A stretch of DNA of 64,000 nucleotides, from NCBI GenBank assembly GCA_963702575.1, contig CAVPCU010000001.1, forward strand, positions 1 through 64,000, given 5' to 3'. The position numbers and the translations under genes were made by a program. The first letter of the stretch is position 1, and each line of letters starts with the position of its first letter. The notes under the pieces were generated by a model. It was not told where the DNA came from and searched no databases. It saw only the letters and a program-made list of their open reading frames with translations. Source of the stretch: VRUE01 sp963702575 (lineage in GTDB: Bacteria; Actinomycetota; Thermoleophilia; Solirubrobacterales; 70-9). This document shows, piece after piece, positions 7,154-15,448 of the stretch.

Positions 7154-10100
7154 TCAGTGCCGGCGCCGGACCCGGGGGCCCACCAGCCTCACGCTCCGCG
7201 CCCGAACCGAGGTCCCGAGCAGCTGGGCGTCGAGGTCCCCTCCCCGGCCAAGGAGCCGCAGCGCCCTTGCGCTCGTGATCTTCACCGAGACGGTCCCCTG
7301 GCTCCTCGGGGCGAGGTCGAAGGAGGCGGTGCCGATCAGGGTGGCCTTGGGGGCATCGCGGTGAGAGCGGCGGTGCCCGAAGGAGCGGGGGTCCTGCAGG
7401 CGGGCAAAGAGCTCCAGCGTCCCCGTGCAACGGGCGCTTCCCGGGCAGAGCAGCCTGATCAGGGCGCTTTCGTTTTGGACCTGGGCGATGCCCGAGGCAA
7501 GGGCCGTCCCCTTTTCGATCGGAGGGGGAGGGGTGACGATCGGCTTGGAGGAGAACTTGGCGGCGATCGTCGTGTCTTGGGTGATCGTCACTTTGCAGGC
7601 CCCGGTCCCAGAGCAGCCCCCACCGCTCCAGCCCGAGAAGGAAGAGCCGGCGAGCGGGACCGCTGCGAAGCTCACCTTTTCCCCTTCGGGATAGGAGGCT
7701 GCGCAGGCCGTGTCGTTGCAGGTGATCAGGCCCGAGCCATTGCCTGAGATCTCGACCGTCAGCGTGAATTCGGGCTTCGGCTTGGATTGGGGGACGAAGC
7801 TCGCCGCGAGGGCTTCGTCGCCGTCGATTACGACTTCGCAGGTAGTGGCGGTCGATTCGTCGCACTGAGGGGTCTGCCAGCCGGCGAATTCAGATCCCGC
7901 TCCTGGGGACTCGGTCAGGGTGACGTGGGTGCCTTCTTCGTATTCGTGTTCGCAGGCAGCACCGCAGATGATCCCCGCTGGGGAGCTGGTGATCGTGCCG
8001 GTTCCGGTTCCGGTCTTTGAGACGGAGAGCTTGAACTTCGGCTTGGCGGCGGGGTTGAACCTGGCGCCGACGTTCTTGGCCGAGCTCATCGTCACCTTGC
8101 AGGTCCCAGAACCGGAGCAGGCCCCGCTCCATTCCTTGAATTCCGAGCCTGGGGAAGCCGCCTGGTTGAGCGTGACTTCAGTCCCTTCTTCGAATTCGGC
8201 TACGCAGCTCGAGCCGCAGTTGATTCCCGCGGGGGTCGAGGTGATCGTGCCCGAGCCGGTGCCGGCCTTGGCGACGCCCAGCTTGAACTTCGGCTTGGGT
8301 TTGAGGTTGAAGACGGCCCCGACGGACTTCGCTGCGCTCATCGTCACCTTGCACGCGCCGCTGCCAGAGCAGGCCCCGGTCCATTCTTTGAATTCGGAGC
8401 CCGCGGCCGGCGACTGGTTGAGCGTGACTTCGGTCCCTTCTTCGAATTCGGCTTCGCAGCCGGCACCCGATCCGCAGTTGATCCCCGCGGGGGTCGAGGT
8501 CACGGTGCCCGCTCCCGTTCCCGACTTGGAGAGGGTCAGCTTGAACTTCGGTTTGACAACCACGTTGAAGGTCGCCGTGACCGAACTGTTGGCTTCGAGC
8601 GTGAAGGAGCAGGGGGAGGTCGAACAGGCAGCTGCCGAGCCCGTACCCGCGCTGAAGCCGGCGAAGGTCGAGCCGGGGTTGGCGGTGGCTATGACTTCCA
8701 CGGCGGTGCCATTGGGTTGGGGGCTAGTGCAGGCTCCTGCCGAGCCGCCGTTGAACTTGCATTTGACTTCACCGGTTCCGGTTCCCGTCTTGGTTATCGA
8801 GAGCGTGCGGGGGATCGGGCTGAAGACGGCCCCGACGGACTTCGCTGCGCTCATCGTCACCTTGCACGCGCCGCTGCCAGAGCAGGCGCCGGTCCATTCC
8901 TTGAATTCAGAGCCTGAGGCCGGCGACTGGTTGAGGGTGACTTCGACCCCTTCTTCGAATTCTGCTTCGCAGCCTGCGCCCGAGCCGCAGTTGATCCCCG
9001 CGGGGGTCGAGGTCACGGTGCCCGCTCCCGTTCCCGACTTGGAGAGGGTCAGCTTGAACTTCGGTTTGACAACCACGTTGAAGGTCGCCGTGACCGAACT
9101 GTTGGCTTCGAGCGTGAAGGAGCAGGGGGAGGTCGAACAGGCAGCTGCCGAGCCCGTACCCGCGCTGAAGCCGGCGAAGGTCGAGCCGGGGTTGGCGGTG
9201 GCTATGACTTCCACGGCGGTGCCATTGGGTTGGGGGCTAGTGCAGGCTCCTGCCGAGCCGCCGTTGAACTTGCATTTGACTTCACCGGTTCCGGTTCCCG
9301 TCTTGGTTATCGAGAGCGTGCGGGGGATCGGGCTGAAGACGGCCCCGACGGACTTCGCTGCGCTCATCGTCACCTTGCACGCGCCGCTGCCAGAGCAGGC
9401 CCCGGTCCATTCTTTGAATTCGGAGCCCGCGGCCGGCGACTGGTTGAGCGTGACTTCGGTCCCTTCTTCGAATTCGGCTTCGCAGCCGGCACCCGATCCG
9501 CAGTTGATCCCCGCGGGGGTCGAGGTCACGGTGCCCGCTCCCGTTCCCGACTTGGAGAGGGTCAGCTTGAACTTCGGTTTGACCGTGATGTTGAAGGTGG
9601 CCGTCACCGAGCTGTTGGCTTCGAGCGTGAAGGAGCAGGGGGAGGTCGAACAGGCAGCTGCCGAGCCCGTACCCGCGCTGAAGCCGGCGAAGGTCGAGCC
9701 GGGGTTGGCGGTGGCTATGACTTCCACGGCGGTGCCATTGGGTTGGGGGCTAGTGCAGGCTCCTGCCGAGCCGCCGTTGAACTTGCATTTGACTTCACCG
9801 GTTCCGGTTCCCGTCTTGGTTATCGAGAGCGTGCGGGGGATCGGGCTGAAGACGGCCCCGACGGACTTCGCTGCGCTCATCGTCACCTTGCACGCGCCGC
9901 TGCCAGAGCAGGCCCCGGTCCATTCTTTGAATTCGGAGCCCGCGGCCGGCGACTGGTTGAGCGTGACTTCGGTCCCTTCTTCGAATTCGGCTTCGCAGCC
10001 GGCACCCGATCCGCAGTTGATCCCCGCGGGGGTCGAGGTCACGGTGCCCGCTCCCGTTCCCGACTTGGAGAGGGTCAGCTTGAACTTCGGTTTGACCGTG

Positions 10101-13100
10101 ATGTTGAAGGTGGCCGTCACCGAGCTGTTGGCTTCGAGCGTGAAGGAGCAGGGGGAGGTCGAACAGGCAGCTGCCGAGCCCGTACCCGCGCTGAAGCCGG
10201 CGAAGGTCGAGCCGGGGTTGGCGGTGGCTATGACTTCCACGGCGGTGCCATTGGGTTGGGGGCTAGTGCAGGCTCCTGCCGAGCCGCCGTTGAACTTGCA
10301 TTTGACTTCACCGGTTCCGGTTCCCGTCTTGGTTATCGAGAGCGTGCGGGGGATCGGGCTGAAGACGGCCCCGACGGACTTCGCTGCGCTCATCGTCACC
10401 TTGCACGCGCCGCTGCCAGAGCAGGCCCCGGTCCATTCTTTGAATTCGGAGCCCGCGGCCGGCGACTGGTTGAGCGTGACTTCGGTCCCTTCTTCGAATT
10501 CGGCTTCGCAGCCGGCACCCGATCCGCAGTTGATCCCCGCGGGGGTCGAGGTCACGGTGCCCGCTCCCGTTCCCGACTTGGAGAGGGTCAGCTTGAACTT
10601 CGGTTTGACCGTGATGTTGAAGGTGGCCGTCACCGAGCTGTTGGCTTCGAGCGTGAAGGAGCAGGGGGAGGTCGAACAGGCAGCTGCCGAGCCCGTACCC
10701 GCGCTGAAGCCGGCGAAGGTCGAGCCGGGGTTGGCGGTGGCTATGACTTCGACCGCAGTGCCGTTGGGCTGGGGGCTGGTGCAGGCTCCGGCGGAGCCGC
10801 CGTTGAACTTGCATTTGACTTCGCCCGTTCCGGTGCCCGCTTTGGTTATCGAGAGGGTGCGGGGGATCAGGTTGAAGACGGCCCCGACCGATTTGGCTGC
10901 GCTCATCGTCACCTTGCAGGTCCCACTGCCGGTGCAGGCGCCGGTCCATTCCTTGAATTCGGATCCCGAGGAAGCCGCCTGGTGGAGTTCGACTTCGGTC
11001 CCTTCTTCGAATTCGGCTTCGCAGCCGGCTCCCGATCCGCAGTTGATGGCGGCGGGAGTGGAGGTCACCGTGCCGCTCCCCGTCCCTGACTTGGAGACCG
11101 TCAGCTTGAACTTCGGTTTGGCTTTTGGCACGAAGCTCGCCGCCACGCCTTCGTTGCCTTTGAGTTCGACTTCGCAGGTGGTGGCGGTCGATTCGTCGCA
11201 CTGGGGGGTGCCCCAGCCGTTGAACTGACTGCCCGCGCCCGGGGTCTCGGTGAGGAGGACTTTGGCGCCTTTTGCGTAGCTGCCTTCGCAGGCCGGCCCG
11301 CCGGCGGAGGTGCAGCCGGAGATCGTGCCGGAGTCGGCGCTGACCGAGCCTTCGCCGCTGACGGTCACTTTCAGCGTGAAGGTCGCTCCTTGGGGACCGA
11401 AGCCGCCTTCGACCCGGGCGTCGTAGAGGTCGACCGAGCCGGGGTCGGGCGCGACGAGGCTCGATTCGGTGGTGAAGAAGACGTCGCGCCCGTCTTCGGA
11501 GGCCTCCCAGAATTCCGATTCGTCGGGGCTTTCCCCCGAGGAGATCAGGTAGAGGCAGCCGCCGTTTCGGGCGAAGTAGTCCGCGCCGCCTTCGTGGCAG
11601 CCGCCTTCGCCGGGCGCCTCCCACTCATAGACGTCCATCTGCCCGTTGGTGTCGCGCGGCAGCAGCGCGTCGTAAGAGTTGAAGAAGAGGCGCCCGCCGT
11701 CGGCCGCGAGCGCGCTGGAGGCATGCAGCGGGTGTTCCCAGGTCGCCAGCCAGGCGGCGGCTGGGACGCCGGAGCCTTCTCCTTCTTCGGGCCCCTCGTA
11801 GGGCAGGCGCATCGAGGCAAAGACCTGTGGGCGCCCCCCGCCCGGGTTGCAGGAGGCGCAGCGCAGCGCCCCGCTCGCCGCGTCGTAGAGGTAGACCTCG
11901 ACCGCCGGCTTGCCGGTCGCGGTGTCGGTGTTGTCGTAGCCGGTCAGCGGCGCGCGCGAGTCGAAGGCGATCGTTCGGCCATCGGGGCTGACGCGGGTGG
12001 CGCGCAGGTAGGGCTCCTCTGAGGCGACGTCGTAGGGGGCCGCGGTGGCCCCGGGCTCCTTTTGCCCCAGGTCGAAGGGGCTGAGGCGGGCGAGGAAGAC
12101 GTAGCTCGGTTCGCCCACTGCGCCGCGTTCGTAGAGATAGAGGTTGTCCGCGCCCGCCTCGGCTTCTTCGCCCTCGCCGTTGGCCCCGGCTCCCGCCAGA
12201 GCTTCGCGCGAGACGAAGTAGACGCGGGAGAGGTCGCGCGAGGCGCCTGCAACGCCCTCCACTTCCCCGGCGATCGGGTGCGAGGCGCTCGCCGGTTCGG
12301 CCGCGTAGCGGCCGAGGTCGAATTCATAGAGAGCTTCTTCCCCGCTTTGGGTGGCGGTGGTGTAGAGGGCGCGGGAGCCGTCGGCCGAGCCGTCCCAGAA
12401 GAAGTTGATGCCGCCCGTGCCGACCGGGACCGTGCAGGCCTTCGCCGCTTCCGAGCAGGGGCTGTAGGAGCCGAGCGCGATCGGGGTGGCGGTCGTTTGC
12501 AGCGCGTTGGCCGAGAGGGTGAGCTTGCCCGCTTCGGCGGCGATGATCTTCGTCCCGGAGGGCACCACCCCCGGCGCTTCGATCGTCTGCCCGACGGCGA
12601 AGGGCTGCGGGCCTTTGGAGGTGATCGGCGCCGATTCGGCCGTGAAGGTCGCCGCTTTGGAGAGGGTGAGGCTGGTCGCCGCTTTGCCGCAGGCCGGCGA
12701 GCAGGAGACGATCGTCGTCCCCGAGGGGATCTTCCCCGGCGCGGAGACCGCCTGGCCGGCGAGGAATTCCCCCAGGGTGGTTTCCTGCAGGGGCACCACG
12801 GCCGAGCCGGCGGTGAGCTTGGCCAGTCCCGCGGCGGCGGTCAGCGAGGTGACGGTCGGCGTGCCTTCGGTCAGTTTGCCGGTGCCGCTCGCCGCGCCGG
12901 CGGCGAAGCCGCTCTGGGGCTGGGCTGGGTGCAGGCGCAGGTAGAGGGAGCCGGCGGTGGACCAGTAGACCCGCTCGCCGTCTTCGGAGACGCCCCCGGC
13001 GAGGTCGCCCGCGGGGCCGCTGCCCACTTCGCTTGGGCCCGGCGCGGCATAGGAGTCGGGCAGGACGCTTGCCAGGTGAAGCGCCCCGCCCGAGCGGTCG

Positions 13101-15448
13101 TAGAGCTGGGCGGCGGCCCCCGTGGCGGCCCCTGGGAGGAGCCTCGCGCCGGCGGCGAGGATCACGTGGCCGCCGTCCCCGGAGAGGCCCTGAACCGAGT
13201 CGGCGCCCACGTAGCCGTCTTCGGTGCCGGGCGGGAGTTTATAGGGGGGGTTGGGGATCAGCGCTTCGAGCTCGCCTTCCCCCGGTTCGCAGTTGCCCCG
13301 GCGGTAGAGGTTGGGGTAGCCGACCTGCCCACTAGCGACCAGCGGCGGCGCCTGCGGGTCATAGAGCCAGCTGCCGCAGAGGTCGGGCGAGAAGGCCATG
13401 AATTCGCGCCCTTCGCCGAGGCCGAGACCTTCGCAGCAGGAGCTTCCCGAGAGCGGCGGGTGGATCGCCTGGCCAGACCAGCCGTCTTTGCCGCGGAGGG
13501 CGATGTACTGATTGAACTCGAGCCCCGCCGGGGAGCCCGAGAAGGCGTCCCGGGAGCCGTAGGTGAGCCGGTCGGCGCCGGAGGCCCTCTGCACGTAGCC
13601 GCCGGGGTCCCCGGCGCCCGAGAGCCCCCTCACCACGTCCCCCCCGTTTTTGTCCACCGGGCTGACCATCTCGTATGCCCGGCAGTCGGGCAGGAAGGCC
13701 GAGGCTTCGGTGCGCAGTTCCTGGTTGGGGCATTCGGTTTCGGGGGTGAAGGGCAGGTAGGTGGAGAGGGCGCGGTCGGGGCCTTCGCTCACGCAGCTCG
13801 CCGTGGGTTCGCTTTCGGGGTGGCAGTGGTTGAGCGCGACCACGCGGAAGTGGTAGGTGGTCCCAGGCGCGAGGCCGCTGAGCGCCAGGCTGAGGATCTG
13901 CGGGACCGGTTCGGCGCCGATCGCGGTTTCGGCGCTCGCGTGTTCGTAGGGGGCTTCGGTGAGGCCCCATTCGAAGCGGTAGGAGGTGGCGGCGCTCTGC
14001 GGGTTGATCTGCGCCTTCAGGGTCGCCTCGCTTCCCGAGACGCTCTCCGACCAGGTGCCGAGCAGTTCGGGCTTGGAGACGGTCTGGAAGCTGCGGTCTT
14101 CGCCCTGCGGCTCGGCGGGGCCGTTGGGGTTGGCCACCGCCAGGCGGTAGTGGTAGGCGGCTTCGGGGGAAAGGCCGGAGAGCTCGGCGTGGACTTCGGC
14201 GTCGCCGGTGCCGATTTCGGCCGGGGACTCGGCGCAGGGCGCCGAGCTGCCGTAGGCGGCGGTGGGGCCGTATTCGAATTTGCACTCGCTCAGTTCCACC
14301 CCGTGGGCTTCGACCGTGCCGCTGACCGTGGCGGTGGTCTCGCCGATCGCCGAGACGGCCCCGGTGGCGGCGTCGGGGACCGGCACCAGCGGGCCGTAGA
14401 CCTCGAGGTGGTCTTCCGAGCCGCGCAGGTAGACCTTGCCGGTGGGGCCGACGGCGACCAGGGGGCTTGGGCCGAAGGGCTTGGAGATGAGCGCCGGCCC
14501 CGTGCTACCCGAGGCGTCGACGTCGAAGACGCCGCGGGCGCTGGGGCCTTCGCTGCCGAGCAGGACGTGCCCGTCGGTCGGGTCCACGGCGAGCTGTGCG
14601 GCTTCCTCGGCGTGGACGACGTTGCCGGGGATCGGGAAGATTTCGTAGTCGAGGGGGCCGGGCGAGCCGCCGAGCTTGTAGGCGTCGCCGCCGTTGTAGT
14701 CGCGGACGAAGAGCGAGCCGGCGGTGGGCCCGGCGCCGGCGGCGAGCTGGCAGGGCCGTTCGAGGCTCCCGCTGGCTGCGAAGGGCGCGCCGACCAGGTC
14801 GCCGTTCACGGGCGGGTTGGCGGCGGGGTCGTATTTGTAGATCTTCTGCTCTTTCGAGGTGCTGACGTAGACGTCCCCTGCGGGGTCGACGGTCACCCCG
14901 CAGGGCGCGATGGCACCCCCTTCGGCGAAGCTGAAGCCGCCGCCGCCGGTCAGCTGGCCGAGGTAGGCGCCGCTGGAGGCGAAGACGTCGATCGCCTGCA
15001 CGGCGCCGCCCCCTTCTGCCGTGTTCTGGGTGACGTAGATGTCGCCGTCGGTGGCGGCGCCGGAGTTGTCGACGGCGACCTGGTAGTAGCTGGAAGCGAA
15101 CAGCGTGGCGAAGCCGAGGCCGCCCTGGGGGGTTGCGTCGGCTTCGCCGGGGGCGCCGTCGATGAAGTTGGAGCCGAGCGCGGAGAAGTTGGCGGGCGTG
15201 CCGTCGGCGTGGTAGCGGGCGATCCGGTCGGCGCCCGCTTCGATCACCAAGACGTCGCCGCTGGACTGATCGACGGCTATGCCGGCGGGGGTGCTGAAGG
15301 TCGGCTGCGCGGCCGAGCCGAAGACTTCCTCGAAGGGGTGGACCAGGCCGGCCTGGGCGGGAGCGGGGATGAGGGCGAGGGCGGCGAGCGCCCCGGCCAG
15401 GGCGAGCAGGGGGCGGGGGGTGTTCCCAGCGATCCTCGCCACCGTCAT
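7154..15448 (-). CDS. Giant secreted beta-propeller / InlB-like repeat protein
   Basis: 2,764 residues. Signal peptide PRPLLALAGALAALALIPAP with cleavage near AQA-G. Residues 1-350: NHL-like blades (GIAVDQSSGDVLVIEAGADR, CGVTVDPAGDVYVST). Next come two Fn3-like modules, a Cys motif (CPNQELRTEASAFLPDCRAY), and PD40/WD40-like blades (TRVSPDGRTIAFDSRAPLTG, DVFFTTESSLVAPDPGSVDL). From about residue 1360 it consists of divergent InlB B-repeats, including five 171-residue units, and then a basic C-terminal domain. Probably a surface or extracellular protein; the ligand is unknown. ATG 15448 overlaps the upstream TGA (ATGA). Its first half is duplicated in the gene at 18327-22647. Confidence 0.85.
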   Translation of the reverse strand: MTVARIAGNTPRPLLALAGALAALALIPAPAQAGLVHPFEEVFGSAAQPTFSTPAGIAVDQSSGDVLVIEAGADRIARYHADGTPANFSALGSNFIDGAPGEADATPQGGLGFATLFASSYYQVAVDNSGAATDGDIYVTQNTAEGGGAVQAIDVFASSGAYLGQLTGGGGFSFAEGGAIAPCGVTVDPAGDVYVSTSKEQKIYKYDPAANPPVNGDLVGAPFAASGSLERPCQLAAGAGPTAGSLFVRDYNGGDAYKLGGSPGPLDYEIFPIPGNVVHAEEAAQLAVDPTDGHVLLGSEGPSARGVFDVDASGSTGPALISKPFGPSPLVAVGPTGKVYLRGSEDHLEVYGPLVPVPDAATGAVSAIGETTATVSGTVEAHGVELSECKFEYGPTAAYGSSAPCAESPAEIGTGDAEVHAELSGLSPEAAYHYRLAVANPNGPAEPQGEDRSFQTVSKPELLGTWSESVSGSEATLKAQINPQSAATSYRFEWGLTEAPYEHASAETAIGAEPVPQILSLALSGLAPGTTYHFRVVALNHCHPESEPTASCVSEGPDRALSTYLPFTPETECPNQELRTEASAFLPDCRAYEMVSPVDKNGGDVVRGLSGAGDPGGYVQRASGADRLTYGSRDAFSGSPAGLEFNQYIALRGKDGWSGQAIHPPLSGSSCCEGLGLGEGREFMAFSPDLCGSWLYDPQAPPLVASGQVGYPNLYRRGNCEPGEGELEALIPNPPYKLPPGTEDGYVGADSVQGLSGDGGHVILAAGARLLPGAATGAAAQLYDRSGGALHLASVLPDSYAAPGPSEVGSGPAGDLAGGVSEDGERVYWSTAGSLYLRLHPAQPQSGFAAGAASGTGKLTEGTPTVTSLTAAAGLAKLTAGSAVVPLQETTLGEFLAGQAVSAPGKIPSGTTIVSCSPACGKAATSLTLSKAATFTAESAPITSKGPQPFAVGQTIEAPGVVPSGTKIIAAEAGKLTLSANALQTTATPIALGSYSPCSEAAKACTVPVGTGGINFFWDGSADGSRALYTTATQSGEEALYEFDLGRYAAEPASASHPIAGEVEGVAGASRDLSRVYFVSREALAGAGANGEGEEAEAGADNLYLYERGAVGEPSYVFLARLSPFDLGQKEPGATAAPYDVASEEPYLRATRVSPDGRTIAFDSRAPLTGYDNTDTATGKPAVEVYLYDAASGALRCASCNPGGGRPQVFASMRLPYEGPEEGEGSGVPAAAWLATWEHPLHASSALAADGGRLFFNSYDALLPRDTNGQMDVYEWEAPGEGGCHEGGADYFARNGGCLYLISSGESPDESEFWEASEDGRDVFFTTESSLVAPDPGSVDLYDARVEGGFGPQGATFTLKVTVSGEGSVSADSGTISGCTSAGGPACEGSYAKGAKVLLTETPGAGSQFNGWGTPQCDESTATTCEVELKGNEGVAASFVPKAKPKFKLTVSKSGTGSGTVTSTPAAINCGSGAGCEAEFEEGTEVELHQAASSGSEFKEWTGACTGSGTCKVTMSAAKSVGAVFNLIPRTLSITKAGTGTGEVKCKFNGGSAGACTSPQPNGTAVEVIATANPGSTFAGFSAGTGSAAACSTSPCSFTLEANSSVTATFNITVKPKFKLTLSKSGTGAGTVTSTPAGINCGSGAGCEAEFEEGTEVTLNQSPAAGSEFKEWTGACSGSGACKVTMSAAKSVGAVFSPIPRTLSITKTGTGTGEVKCKFNGGSAGACTSPQPNGTAVEVIATANPGSTFAGFSAGTGSAAACSTSPCSFTLEANSSVTATFNITVKPKFKLTLSKSGTGAGTVTSTPAGINCGSGAGCEAEFEEGTEVTLNQSPAAGSEFKEWTGACSGSGACKVTMSAAKSVGAVFSPIPRTLSITKTGTGTGEVKCKFNGGSAGACTSPQPNGTAVEVIATANPGSTFAGFSAGTGSAAACSTSPCSFTLEANSSVTATFNITVKPKFKLTLSKSGTGAGTVTSTPAGINCGSGAGCEAEFEEGTEVTLNQSPAAGSEFKEWTGACSGSGACKVTMSAAKSVGAVFSPIPRTLSITKTGTGTGEVKCKFNGGSAGACTSPQPNGTAVEVIATANPGSTFAGFSAGTGSAAACSTSPCSFTLEANSSVTATFNVVVKPKFKLTLSKSGTGAGTVTSTPAGINCGSGAGCEAEFEEGVEVTLNQSPASGSEFKEWTGACSGSGACKVTMSAAKSVGAVFSPIPRTLSITKTGTGTGEVKCKFNGGSAGACTSPQPNGTAVEVIATANPGSTFAGFSAGTGSAAACSTSPCSFTLEANSSVTATFNVVVKPKFKLTLSKSGTGAGTVTSTPAGINCGSGAGCEAEFEEGTEVTLNQSPAAGSEFKEWTGACSGSGACKVTMSAAKSVGAVFNLKPKPKFKLGVAKAGTGSGTITSTPAGINCGSSCVAEFEEGTEVTLNQAASPGSEFKEWSGACSGSGTCKVTMSSAKNVGARFNPAAKPKFKLSVSKTGTGTGTITSSPAGIICGAACEHEYEEGTHVTLTESPGAGSEFAGWQTPQCDESTATTCEVVIDGDEALAASFVPQSKPKPEFTLTVEISGNGSGLITCNDTACAASYPEGEKVSFAAVPLAGSSFSGWSGGGCSGTGACKVTITQDTTIAAKFSSKPIVTPPPPIEKGTALASGIAQVQNESALIRLLCPGSARCTGTLELFARLQDPRSFGHRRSHRDAPKATLIGTASFDLAPRSQGTVSVKITSARALRLLGRGGDLDAQLLGTSVRARSVRLVGPRVRRRH
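8541..11105 (-). repeat. Five tandem 513-bp coding repeats (171 aa each)
   Basis: The landmark TTGAACTTCGG recurs at 8541, 9054, 9567, 10080, 10593 and 11106, exactly 513 bp apart. The central units look almost base-for-base identical over long stretches; the unit nearest the N-terminus (10593-11105) is the most diverged. Each unit encodes two InlB-like B-repeats (SGTGAGTVTSTPAGINCG type and GTGTGEVKCKFNGGSAGAC type). Two variants, NITVKPKFKL and NVVVKPKFKL, mark the unit junctions. Identity at silent sites implies recent duplication or ongoing homogenisation. Shorter related modules flank the array on both sides. Confidence 0.9.
13626..15409. repeat. 1.8-kb duplicated segment, copy 1
   Basis: Nearly identical to 20794-22578 (offset 7,168-7,169 bp). 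Both encode the NHL-like, Fn3-like and Cys-motif parts of the paralogous giant proteins. Differences cluster in a patch at about 15062-15112. Identity breaks off abruptly at both ends, as expected for gene conversion or recent duplication. Confidence 0.85.

Noticed and set aside
7920..11228. A 1,102-codon open frame on the plus strand, antisense to the giant InlB-repeat gene
   Set aside because: It mirrors the 171-aa repeats exactly, has no signal or domain of its own, and is explained by codon bias of the repeated GC-rich coding strand. The minus-strand reading has a signal peptide and family motifs.
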